Position numbers and translations under genes: made by a program. From positions 1-6,260 of the forward strand of contig CAMLPZ010000254.1 in NCBI GenBank assembly GCA_946482045.1: DNA of 6,260 nt, read 5' to 3'. The notes beneath the pieces are model-generated. The model was given only the letters and a program-made list of their open reading frames with translations, did not search any database and was not told the DNA's origin. The DNA comes from an uncultured Asticcacaulis sp. GTDB taxonomy: Bacteria; Pseudomonadota; Alphaproteobacteria; Caulobacterales; Caulobacteraceae. Shown here one piece after another: positions 1 through 5,446 of the stretch. The stretch's first letter is position 1; each line of letters begins with the position of its first letter.

Positions 1-426
1 GAACTGCCGCAGCGCATGCTCGACGCCGAGTTCCAGGGCATCTGGCAACAGGTCGAGCAGGACAAGGCCGCCGGCCAGCTCGACGAGGAAGACGCCAAGA
101 AGTCGGAACAGGAACTCAAGGACGAATACATGAAGATCGCCCAGCGCCGCGTGCGCCTGGGTTTGGTCCTCGCCGAAATCGGCACCCGCCAGAACGTCCA
201 GGTCACCGATCAGGAAGTGTCGCAGGCCATCATGCGCGAAGCCCGCAATTATCCGGGCCAGGAGCGCCAGGTGTTCGATTTCTACCGCAACAACCCGGGC
301 GCCGCCGCCCAGATCCGCGCGCCGATCTACGAAGAAAAGGTCTGCGACCTGATCTTCACCCAGGCCAAGGTCACCGACACGCCGATCAGCAAGGACGACC
401 TGCTGAAGGAAGACGACGAGGCGTAA
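1..426 (+). CDS. tig: Trigger factor, C-terminal part (5' end lies outside the window)
   Basis: Trigger factor is the ribosome-bound chaperone that shelters nascent polypeptides at the exit tunnel. Only the last 141 codons are present, reading in frame from base 1 ([15 protein letters not shown]...) to a TAA stop at 424-426. This corresponds to the helical C-terminal chaperone domain. The N-terminal ribosome-binding domain and the central FKBP-type prolyl isomerase domain must lie upstream of the window. Seen in the sequence: a run of charged amphipathic helix ([20 protein letters not shown]), the family-typical stretch [13 protein letters not shown], then [10 protein letters not shown] and a [16 protein letters not shown] segment, and an acidic tail ending KEDDEA. 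The order and wording of these segments match alphaproteobacterial trigger factors as I know them. The gene is closed by a terminator 20 bases after the stop, so it is probably not co-transcribed with the receptor downstream. In many proteobacteria tig is followed closely by clpP; here clpP is about 5 kb away. Confidence 0.95.
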   Translation, partial: ELPQRMLDAEFQGIWQQVEQDKAAGQLDEEDAKKSEQELKDEYMKIAQRRVRLGLVLAEIGTRQNVQVTDQEVSQAIMREARNYPGQERQVFDFYRNNPGAAAQIRAPIYEEKVCDLIFTQAKVTDTPISKDDLLKEDDEA

Positions 427-445
427 GCCTCACGCAATTTGACGG

Positions 446-471
446 AAAAGCCCGCTTCGGCGGGTTTTTTT
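446..471 (+). terminator. Rho-independent terminator of tig
   Basis: CCCGC (451-455) and GCGGG (460-464) form a stem closed by a TTCG tetraloop. The upstream AAAAG (446-450) can pair with the following T run (465-469), and seven T residues follow the stem (465-471). This is a classical intrinsic terminator 20 bases after the tig stop codon. Confidence 0.93.
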
Positions 472-488
472 GTGCCAGCGAACTTCAA

Positions 489-532
489 TTGCTAAATGCA
501 ACGGTAAATTGCCAATGCATTGCGGATCGCAA
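489..532. promoter_or_regulatory. Candidate pair of TTGC-N5-GCAA operators
   Basis: Two dyads of the same form are visible: TTGC-N5-GCAA at 489-501 and again at 520-532. The second extends to a perfect ATTGCG-GAT-CGCAAT (519-533). A lone TTGC half-site lies between them at 509-512. The dyad centres are 31 bases apart, close to three helical turns, as expected for two dimers bound on one face of DNA. Position just after the tig terminator and about 270 bases before the receptor start makes a regulatory role possible, though this is far from the start codon. The cognate regulator is unknown. Confidence 0.35.
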
Positions 533-566
533 TTCATCATCGACGTGACGCAGCTCCTTTTTCATA

Positions 567-650
567 CCTCCCCAGCTTGCTGGGGAGGGGGGCCACACGA
601 GACCGTGCCTGCACGGGCGAGATGTGGTGGTGGGGCCTTCGCACAGCGAA
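567..650. repeat. REP-like palindromic intergenic block (three hairpins)
   Basis: Three consecutive inverted repeats are visible. CCTCCCCAGC (567-576) pairs perfectly with GCTGGGGAGG (579-588). CCGTGC (603-608) pairs with GCACGG (611-616), enclosed by CCACA (593-597) and TGTGG (623-627). TTCGC (638-642) pairs with GCGAA (646-650). From general knowledge, CCTCCCC-AGCTTGCT-GGGGAGG-like palindromes recur between genes in alphaproteobacterial genomes, so this is probably one copy of a dispersed repeat. Copy number cannot be judged from one window. None of the stems is followed by a T run, so it is not a classical terminator. Confidence 0.6.
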
Positions 651-783
651 AAGACCTCCGCCTGAAATCCTCAACCCCGATAGCCGCCTTACGCAAAATC
701 TTAAACGAATCGTGGTTTGGTTCGCACGACACCCGGAGATGTCACCTTCTCACCATGGCGCCTACCATGACTGAGAGCACATC

Positions 784-787
784 AGGA
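784..787 (+). promoter_or_regulatory. Shine-Dalgarno site supporting the GTG start of the receptor gene
   Basis: AGGA at 784-787 lies 10 bases before the GTG at 798. The receptor frame is closed by a TGA at 768-770 and has no ATG between that stop and 798. GTG is therefore the earliest credible start, and it is the one that gives a complete signal peptide. Confidence 0.6.
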
Positions 788-797
788 CCCGATTTTC

Positions 798-3700
798 GTG
801 ACGTCTTCTCTCCGCCGCGCCGGCCTCCGGGCGGCGTCAGCCCTCGTGGCTGCGCTGCTGCCATCCCTCCCGCTCACCGCGCTTCTCACAACCGCTGCTG
901 AGGCGCAGGACTACGTGACCGGCGCCGTGTCCGGCTCGGTATCCGACGACAGGGGCGCGCCTGTCGCGGACGCCACCGTCACCCTGACGTCAAGTACTCA
1001 AGGATACAGCCGGATCGTGGCCGTCACGTCCATGGGTCGCTTCAGCGCGACGGGCCTTGCGCCCGGCGCCTACAGCGTCGTCATCCGCGCGCCCGGCCGC
1101 GAAGACCTGAGTACCGCCATCGACGTGGCGGTGACCCAGGAAGCGCGCATCGACGCCGTGCTGCAACCGGCCGGCAGTCCGGTGATCGTGAAAAGCAAGC
1201 GCGTCCGCATGGATTTTACCCGCGCCACCACCGGCCTGGTCGTCAACCTCGACGCCCTGACCGACCAGGTGCCGCTGGCGCGTAATCTCAATGCCGTGAC
1301 ACTGCTGGCGCCGACGGTCGTGCCTGGCCATCCGGGCTTTGGTGGAGGCGACAATGCCGTGGCCGCGTTCGCCGGCGGCTCAGTGGCGGAAAACGCCTAC
1401 TATATCGACGGGCTCAACATCACCAACCCTGACACCTATGTCGGGGGCGCCCGCGTGCCCTTCGACTTCTACAAGTCGATCGAGGTCATGACCGGCGGCT
1501 ATCCGGCGGAATTCGGCCGCGCTACCGGCGGTGTCGTCAATGCCACGACCAAGTCTGGCAGCAACGACTTCACCTTCGCGCTGCACGGCAATTTCAAACC
1601 GGACAGCCTGCGGGCCCAGGAACGCGACACCTATAATTACGACGGCCGCTTTTCGACCGCGACCAACAATTCGCTGATCGTCGAGATGGGCGGGGCGTTG
1701 GTCCGCGACCGCCTGTTCGCCTACGGCCTCTACCAGGCCAACCAGATCGAATGGGAAACGGCCAATGTCCAGAGCCGCTTCTACAGCCAGACCGAAAACA
1801 ATGCCCCCTTCTATGGCCTGAAGCTCGACGGCTATATCACCCCGTCGCAGCGTATCTCGCTGACGGCCTTCGACACCACCAACACCGCCATCTCGCGCCG
1901 CTATCGCTTCGATGGCGTCGAACGCGGCGACTACGTCGCCACCGAAGTCACCGAGACCGGCGGCCGCAACTGGGTGCTCAACTATTCAGGCCGCGTCAAC
2001 GACTGGCTGAATGTATCGGCGGCGGTCGGCGAGATGCGCGACCGTTCGAACATCGTACCCGAGGATCCGTCGGCCTACTATGTCCGTGTCGTCGACATGA
2101 CGAACACGCCAACCACCCTGTCAAAGACCCAGCCGAGTTCCACCGCCCAGGTCACAGACATGACGCGCAGGTTCTGGCGCGCCGACGGCGACATCCGCTT
2201 TGACGCCTTCGGCCGCCACCACGTCCGCTTCGGCATCGACCACGAGGACAATTCCGAGACCAAGACCAATAACATGGTGGGCCAGGTGCCGGTGCAATAC
2301 ATCTTCCGCACCTACGATGCCACCGGCACAGTGATCAATAACGACAGCCTGCTGCAGATCGTCTACCAGCAGCTGGGCGGTAATGTCGCATCCGAAAACC
2401 AGGCGATCTACATCCAGGATTCGTGGGACATCACACCCGACCTAAACGTGCAGATCGGCGTTCGCGACGACACTTTCCGCCAGTACAACCTGTCAGGCGA
2501 ACGCTATATCAACCTGACCGGCAATGTCGCGCCGCGTCTCGGCTTCACCTGGGACCCGACGGGCGAGGGCGCCTGGAAGATCCACGGCAGCTATGGCGCC
2601 AACTTCATCCCGCCGGCGATGAACCTGGGCGTCCGCGGCAAGGACCTCTACTTCTCGCAATATTTCGAAGCGCCGGCCGGCGGCTGGGTCATCGACCCGA
2701 CGACCGGCCTGCCCAATGCGGTCGGCCCGACCTACGCCTTGTTCGGCCAGCCATGTCCGGCGTCGCAGCTAAGCCAGGCGCCCGGCTTTAACTCAAGCCA
2801 CGTCGCCCCGGGTACCGAAGCCTGCTTCGTGATAGGCAACGGCGTGCAGGAAGGCGCGGCATCCAAAGCAGCGGTCGGGCTCAAGGCCACGCGCGTCGAC
2901 GAATTCACCCTCGGCGCCAACTACCGCTTCAATGACCTTTGGTCGGCGGGTCTAAGCGCCGTCTATCGCAACACCGTCAATGTCTCCGAGGATTCCGAGT
3001 TCGGCCCGGCCATCATCGACTACCTGACCGCGAACGGTCTCGACGCCTCGCAGTATGAGTCCGGTGAGATTTCCAACAGCTACTATGTCTGGAACGTCGG
3101 CGACCACGACGTCACTATCCGCCTGAAGGAACCGCTGCCTGGTGAGACGCAAGCGCGCAACATTACGCTTACGGCCGAGCAACTGGGGCATTTTGCCGAC
3201 GCGAAGCGCGAATATACGGCGCTCGTCTTCGACTTCAAACGCACCTTCGACGGCAAGTGGGGTGTGCAGGGCTCGTACACCCTGTCTAAGCTCTACGGCA
3301 ATTACTCCGGCACGGTCACCGAGTTCGGCAACGGCGTCCAGACCGATGCCGGCGCGACCTTCCGCTGGGATACGCCCAATACCGAGGACCACGCCACGGG
3401 CCTCTTACCCGGTAACCCGACGCACAGCCTGAAGGTCTGGGGCAGTTATGCCTTTACACCGCGACTGCTGGGCGGCTTCAACATTATGGTTCAGTCGCCG
3501 ACGCGGTTCAGCTGCCTGGGCGACGACCCCGACGGCGTCTCGCCTTATGTGGTGTTCCACTATTGCGGTGGCCAGCCGGCCCCGATGGGCAAGGGACTGA
3601 AATCCGACTGGGTGCGGAATGTCGATGCGTCCTTGCGCTACACCGTGCCACAAACCCTACTGCCCACGGCCAAGCTGGTTCTACGCGCCGATGTCTTCAA

Positions 3701-3842
3701 CCTGTTCGATATCCGCAGCGTAGTCACGCGTTATGTCACCTATGACGGCGCAACGGCCGGCGCAGTCGACGCCAATTACGGCCAGCCATCAAAATACACC
3801 CAGCCGCGGTCGGTGCGGATCGGTTTTGACCTGAGTTATTAG
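798..3842 (+). CDS. TonB-dependent outer-membrane receptor, Oar-like, with N-terminal carboxypeptidase-regulatory-like domain
   Basis: This is a 1014-residue outer-membrane protein expected to import a ligand into the periplasm using TonB-ExbBD energy; the ligand cannot be told from the sequence. Start is GTG at 798. Residues 1-36 form a Sec signal peptide: SLRRAGLR, then a hydrophobic core, then cleavage after AEA-36. Residues 42-122 are a carboxypeptidase-regulatory-like beta-sandwich (SGSVSDDRGAPVADATV at 45-61, then GRFSATGLAPGAYSV at 80-94). The segment SPVIVKSKR (127-135) could be a TonB box. The plug follows, with YYIDGLNITNP at 201-211 and GGYPAEFGRATGGVVN at 233-248, a wording characteristic of Oar-type receptors. 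From about residue 260 to the end are alternating beta-barrel strands, ending RIGFDLSY with the usual C-terminal aromatic. Two cysteine pairs (C653/C676 and C906/C923) lie in probable surface loops and may form disulfides. The length (about 1000 residues) is normal for Oar-like proteins. It has its own transcript, flanked by the tig terminator and a 3' palindrome. No transport partner, protease or sigma/anti-sigma pair lies next to it. Confidence 0.93.
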   Translation: MTSSLRRAGLRAASALVAALLPSLPLTALLTTAAEAQDYVTGAVSGSVSDDRGAPVADATVTLTSSTQGYSRIVAVTSMGRFSATGLAPGAYSVVIRAPGREDLSTAIDVAVTQEARIDAVLQPAGSPVIVKSKRVRMDFTRATTGLVVNLDALTDQVPLARNLNAVTLLAPTVVPGHPGFGGGDNAVAAFAGGSVAENAYYIDGLNITNPDTYVGGARVPFDFYKSIEVMTGGYPAEFGRATGGVVNATTKSGSNDFTFALHGNFKPDSLRAQERDTYNYDGRFSTATNNSLIVEMGGALVRDRLFAYGLYQANQIEWETANVQSRFYSQTENNAPFYGLKLDGYITPSQRISLTAFDTTNTAISRRYRFDGVERGDYVATEVTETGGRNWVLNYSGRVNDWLNVSAAVGEMRDRSNIVPEDPSAYYVRVVDMTNTPTTLSKTQPSSTAQVTDMTRRFWRADGDIRFDAFGRHHVRFGIDHEDNSETKTNNMVGQVPVQYIFRTYDATGTVINNDSLLQIVYQQLGGNVASENQAIYIQDSWDITPDLNVQIGVRDDTFRQYNLSGERYINLTGNVAPRLGFTWDPTGEGAWKIHGSYGANFIPPAMNLGVRGKDLYFSQYFEAPAGGWVIDPTTGLPNAVGPTYALFGQPCPASQLSQAPGFNSSHVAPGTEACFVIGNGVQEGAASKAAVGLKATRVDEFTLGANYRFNDLWSAGLSAVYRNTVNVSEDSEFGPAIIDYLTANGLDASQYESGEISNSYYVWNVGDHDVTIRLKEPLPGETQARNITLTAEQLGHFADAKREYTALVFDFKRTFDGKWGVQGSYTLSKLYGNYSGTVTEFGNGVQTDAGATFRWDTPNTEDHATGLLPGNPTHSLKVWGSYAFTPRLLGGFNIMVQSPTRFSCLGDDPDGVSPYVVFHYCGGQPAPMGKGLKSDWVRNVDASLRYTVPQTLLPTAKLVLRADVFNLFDIRSVVTRYVTYDGATAGAVDANYGQPSKYTQPRSVRIGFDLSY

Positions 3843-3850
3843 AGCGATTT

Positions 3851-3887
3851 GGGTTGCAAGTTGCCAGAGACCGGCGACTTGCAACCC
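3851..3887. terminator. Long palindrome between convergent genes, probable bidirectional transcript end
   Basis: The 15-base left arm (3851-3865, beginning GGGTTGCAAG) and right arm (3873-3887, ending CTTGCAACCC) pair throughout, with one T-G wobble and a 7-base loop (AGAGACC). It begins 8 bases after the receptor stop and ends 5 bases before the stop of the opposing SRPBCC gene. No T run follows on either strand, so it lacks the classical intrinsic-terminator signature; it may act as a Rho-assisted end or an mRNA-stabilising 3' hairpin for both transcripts. Confidence 0.6.
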
Positions 3888-3892
3888 GCAAC

Positions 3893-4393
3893 TCATTCTC
3901 CAACGACTAAAAGACCATCCAACCGCGCGTAACCGGCCTCCATGCCGTCCATCATCGGCGAGGAGGCGACCAGGTCGCGTGTCTCCTTCGACGCATAGGT
4001 GATGGTCAGGACCATCTCAGTGACTCCATCCCGCTCAACCAGGACCATGTCGCCATCGGCCGATCCCTTCGTCCAGTCGTCGTCAAAGACCTGCTGGTCA
4101 GCGATATGCCGGGGTTCCTCGATGGCGCGATAGACGCCGCTCATCGCCATGGTCTTGCCGCCTTCGCCGTGCCATTCATAGCGGTACTTGCCGCCGACAC
4201 GCAGGTCGACCTCGCAAACCGGCATGGTCCAGCCCGGCGGCCCCAGGAGCCATCGCCGGATCAGGTCGGGCTTGGTGTGCGCGTCCCAGACCATCTGGCG
4301 CGGTGCGTCGAAGGTTCGCGTTAGGCGAATCTGAGTGTCGGAGGGCAGGGCGGCGTTGAGCCGGCCGACGGTCTTGATGATCATGGAAGACAT
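3893..4393 (-). CDS. SRPBCC-family protein, AHSA1 (activator of Hsp90 ATPase 1-like) type
   Basis: A 166-residue protein of the START/Bet v1-like SRPBCC superfamily, in the bacterial AHSA1-like group. These are cytoplasmic helix-grip proteins with a deep hydrophobic pocket; most bacterial members are uncharacterised despite the Hsp90 name. Seen here: the opening strand and family signature IRLTRTFDAPRQMVWDAHT (residues 22-40), then RRWLLGPPGW (46-55), VDLRVGGKYRYEW (62-74), a VYRAIEEP turn (87-94) and the C-terminal helix entered through TRDLVASSPMMDGMEAGYARL (138-158). The start chosen is ATG at 4393, 13 bases after the preceding gene's stop. Its only Shine-Dalgarno-like word, AAGG (4408-4405), is 11 bases upstream and overlaps that stop. 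ATG at 4384 (residue 4) is an alternative. The frame stays open back to 4477, but that extension lies inside the neighbouring coding sequence and does not resemble the family. It is the last gene of the operon; ArsR-SRPBCC pairs of this kind are common in bacteria. Ligand or reaction unknown. Confidence 0.88.
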   Translation of the reverse strand: MSSMIIKTVGRLNAALPSDTQIRLTRTFDAPRQMVWDAHTKPDLIRRWLLGPPGWTMPVCEVDLRVGGKYRYEWHGEGGKTMAMSGVYRAIEEPRHIADQQVFDDDWTKGSADGDMVLVERDGVTEMVLTITYASKETRDLVASSPMMDGMEAGYARLDGLLVVGE

Positions 4394-4406
4394 GTTAGAG
4401 CAGGCC

Positions 4407-4868
4407 TTATCTGAGGGACTTACGCAGAAGGGTACGGTACTGGCTCGAGTCCGGACCGGTCTCGGGGCCGACCGCATAGGTCTCCCAAAGCTCGTCTGTG
4501 GTGGCGACGCCCTGGTCTTTCAGCGCCATGATGAACTGCCCCCAGCCATTGCCGAGCCCCTCATAGCCGCCGTGATAGGTCGTGCTGGCCGCCTTCATGG
4601 CCGGACGCACGCCAGGCTGGACGCGGCCGGCCGGCGCGACATCGCGATCGACCGGCAGGCAAATCTCAAAATCGAACGTGTCGGTAGGGGCGCGATGGTG
4701 ATGTGTGAACCAAGGTCCTGACGGCGTGATGCCCTGGGAAGCCAGGGTCGCATGCAGTTCGCCTATGCCGGCGCCCATATGGTTCATGATCTCATTTGTC
4801 GGGACCTTGAGCGGGATGACCGCCATCTTCTGTTCGGGCAGGTCGATGATTTCAGGGGTATCGATCAC
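4407..4868 (-). CDS. GyrI-like domain protein (stand-alone small-molecule-binding domain)
   Basis: A single-domain protein of the GyrI-like/AraC effector-binding superfamily (SHS2-module fold), without a DNA-binding domain. Such proteins bind small molecules; some relatives bind gyrase or hydrolyse reactive drugs, but no reaction can be assigned here. Numbered from the preferred GTG start (153 residues), seen motifs are VIDTPEIIDLP (1-11), GAGIGELHATLASQGI (32-47), GPWFTHHHR (51-59), the strand FDFEICLPV (65-73), VAPAGRV (77-83), YHGGYEGLGNGWGQF (98-112) and ELWETYAVGPETGPD (126-140). Candidate pocket residues are E68, Y98, E103, W109 and E129. Two starts are possible. ATG at 4904 overlaps the ArsR stop by one base (TGATG) and adds 12 residues (MTPHKFKLRGRP). 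GTG at 4868 has a better-placed ribosome site and begins where I remember family members beginning (M-I-D-T-P-E). I prefer GTG, with moderate certainty. It is the middle gene of the operon, presumably controlled by the ArsR repressor. Confidence 0.87.
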   Translation of the reverse strand: MIDTPEIIDLPEQKMAVIPLKVPTNEIMNHMGAGIGELHATLASQGITPSGPWFTHHHRAPTDTFDFEICLPVDRDVAPAGRVQPGVRPAMKAASTTYHGGYEGLGNGWGQFIMALKDQGVATTDELWETYAVGPETGPDSSQYRTLLRKSLR

Positions 4869-4874
4869 GGGACG

Positions 4875-4881
4875 TCCTCTC
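4875..4881 (-). promoter_or_regulatory. Shine-Dalgarno site favouring the GTG start of the GyrI-like gene
   Basis: Read on the minus strand, GAGAGGA (4881-4875) is followed by a 6-base spacer and GTG at 4868-4866. The competing ATG at 4904 has AAGGA only 3 bases upstream, which is too close for good initiation. The 12 codons between the two starts include TTG, AGA and GGA, unusual for this GC-rich genome, and the stretch 4880-4900 is AT-rich like a leader. Confidence 0.5.
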
Positions 4882-4903
4882 AATTTGAATTTATGGGGGG
4901 TCA

Positions 4904-5239
4904 TCAGTCCTTCTGGACCGTCTTCATTTCCGCCAGCAGCGCATCAAGCCGCTGGTAATTGCCTTCCAGCCGCGCACAGAAGTCCTCCAGCCATGCCGTC
5001 GCCTGACGCAAGCGCTTCGTCTCGGCGCGCACGGGCCTGCGGGTGCCGTCGCGGCCACGCGCCACCAGGCCGGCATTTTCCAGCACCTTGAGGTGCTTGG
5101 ATATGGCGGGCTGGCTCATGGAAAACGGCTCGGCCAGGTCCATCACCGTCATCTCGCCTTCAGCCAGCCGCGCCAGGATGGCGCGCCGCGTCGGGTCGGC
5201 GAGAGCGACAAAAGTTGCGTCGAGACCGTCGAATGCCAT
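4904..5239 (-). CDS. ArsR/SmtB-family winged-helix transcriptional repressor (SdpR-like)
   Basis: A 111-residue one-domain winged-helix regulator, expected to act as a dimer on DNA. Seen: the family opening DATFVALADPTRRAILARL (residues 7-25), the helix-turn-helix MTVMDLAEPFSMSQPAISKH (30-49) with recognition helix about 40-52, KVLENAGLVARGRDGTRR (51-68) leading into the beta-wing, and a C-terminal dimerisation helix (about 76-106, with AWLEDFC). Length is normal for the family. The only cysteine is C87; the CxC metal-binding motif of ArsR/CadC-type metal sensors is absent, so a metal signal is unlikely. The non-metal subgroup with the MSQPAISKHLKVLE-type helix is commonly found next to AHSA1/SRPBCC genes. 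Start is ATG at 5239, where the protein aligns with the family N-terminus; no clear Shine-Dalgarno site precedes it. It is the first gene of the operon, divergent from clpP, and a dyad upstream suggests autorepression. The inducer is unknown. Confidence 0.92.
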   Translation of the reverse strand: MAFDGLDATFVALADPTRRAILARLAEGEMTVMDLAEPFSMSQPAISKHLKVLENAGLVARGRDGTRRPVRAETKRLRQATAWLEDFCARLEGNYQRLDALLAEMKTVQKD

Positions 5240-5258
5240 TTAAATAACCGATAAGCTA

Positions 5259-5276
5259 TATAACTTATTAGTTATA
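5259..5276. promoter_or_regulatory. Probable ArsR operator (perfect 7-bp inverted repeat)
   Basis: TATAACT (5259-5265) and AGTTATA (5270-5276) are perfect inverted repeats separated by TATT. A second, overlapping dyad ATAAG-N8-CTTAT spans 5251-5268. AT-rich imperfect or perfect dyads just upstream of the regulator gene are typical ArsR-family binding sites. The dyad covers the -10 region of the operon promoter, so binding would block RNA polymerase. That the ArsR protein encoded here binds it is inferred from position and symmetry. Confidence 0.65.
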
Positions 5277-5301
5277 CATAGGCGGCGTTGCCGGCTGTCA
5301 A
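5271..5301 (-). promoter_or_regulatory. Probable promoter of the arsR-gyrI-SRPBCC operon
   Basis: On the minus strand, a consensus -35 TTGACA (5301-5296) is followed after 17 bases by TGTATA (5278-5273), or after 19 bases by the better -10 match TATAAC (5276-5271). Transcription would begin near 5264-5268, leaving a leader of about 25-30 bases before the arsR ATG at 5239. Confidence 0.6.
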
Positions 5302-5314
5302 TACGAACCGGATC

Positions 5315-5332
5315 TTTCAAGACCACTTGAAA
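5315..5332. promoter_or_regulatory. Inverted repeat between arsR and clpP
   Basis: TTTCAAG (5315-5321) and CTTGAAA (5326-5332) form a perfect 7-bp dyad around ACCA. It lies just upstream of the arsR -35 box and about 120 bases before clpP. CTTGAAA is the -35 word of heat-shock (sigma-32) promoters, but no CCCCAT-like -10 sits at the right distance. A regulator-binding site is therefore equally possible. Confidence 0.35.
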
Positions 5333-5388
5333 AGCTGTGTGCAAATTGCCAAGTTGGCCCCGATAGGGACGGCGCACTCACTTAAGGT

Positions 5389-5405
5389 TAAGACTTGTTG
5401 TCTTA
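5389..5405. promoter_or_regulatory. Inverted repeat in the clpP leader/promoter region
   Basis: TAAGAC (5389-5394) and GTCTTA (5400-5405) form a perfect dyad around TTGTT. A direct repeat TTAAG-G-TTAAG (5382-5392) overlaps its left arm. It is 45 bases before the clpP start codon, so it may be an operator or lie in the 5' leader as a small hairpin. Confidence 0.35.
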
Positions 5406-5423
5406 GATGGCGTGACGCCCGTC

Positions 5424-5446
5424 GATTCGACACACACAAAGGATTC
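5424..5446. promoter_or_regulatory. Pair of GANTC (CcrM-type) methylation sites in the clpP leader
   Basis: GATTC occurs at 5424-5428 and 5442-5446; the second overlaps the clpP ribosome-binding site (AAAGGA, 5438-5443). In Caulobacter relatives GANTC is methylated by CcrM and methylation state can influence promoters. Whether this organism has CcrM is not shown here. Confidence 0.4.

Larger units (their letters stand above)
472..797. other. Intergenic region between tig and the TonB-dependent receptor gene
   Basis: There is no convincing gene here. The open frames that cross it (470-901 and 520-774) have no ribosome-binding site and no recognisable protein, and the first runs into the receptor gene in another frame. 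The first 60 bases are relatively AT-rich and contain symmetric TTGC/GCAA words (489-532). The middle (567-650) is a GC-rich palindromic block. The last 150 bases should hold the receptor promoter, but I could not identify a confident -35/-10 pair there. One GANTC site (GAATC, 707-711) is present, which would be a CcrM methylation target if this is a Caulobacter relative. Confidence 0.6.

Noticed and set aside
427..797. Insertion sequence or other mobile element in the tig-receptor gap
   Set aside because: No transposase, terminal inverted repeats or target duplication was found; the palindromes are internal short stems.
470..901. Open frame across the tig-receptor intergenic region, including ATGs at 755 and 767
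   Set aside because: It crosses the palindromic block, has no ribosome-binding site, resembles no protein family and overlaps the signal-peptide region of the receptor in another frame.
990..3653. Several antisense and alternative-frame open frames inside the receptor gene (for example 2952-3392 minus, 1751-2203 plus)
   Set aside because: They are typical shadow frames of GC-rich coding DNA: no recognisable domains and no start signals, while the receptor frame is continuous and domain-complete.
4394..4477. Extension of the SRPBCC gene to an upstream ATG at 4477 (194 residues)
   Set aside because: The extra 28 residues lie inside the GyrI-like coding sequence in another frame and do not look like the family N-terminus; ATG at 4393 fits better.
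4904..5239. Metal-sensing function for the ArsR-family protein
   Set aside because: There is only one cysteine (C87) and no CxC or paired metal ligands were seen; the sequence is of the non-metal SdpR-like type.
5326..5365. Sigma-32 promoter for clpP using CTTGAAA (5326-5332) and CCCCGATA (5358-5365)
   Set aside because: The gap of 25 bases is much longer than the spacing of known heat-shock promoters, so the pair is probably accidental.
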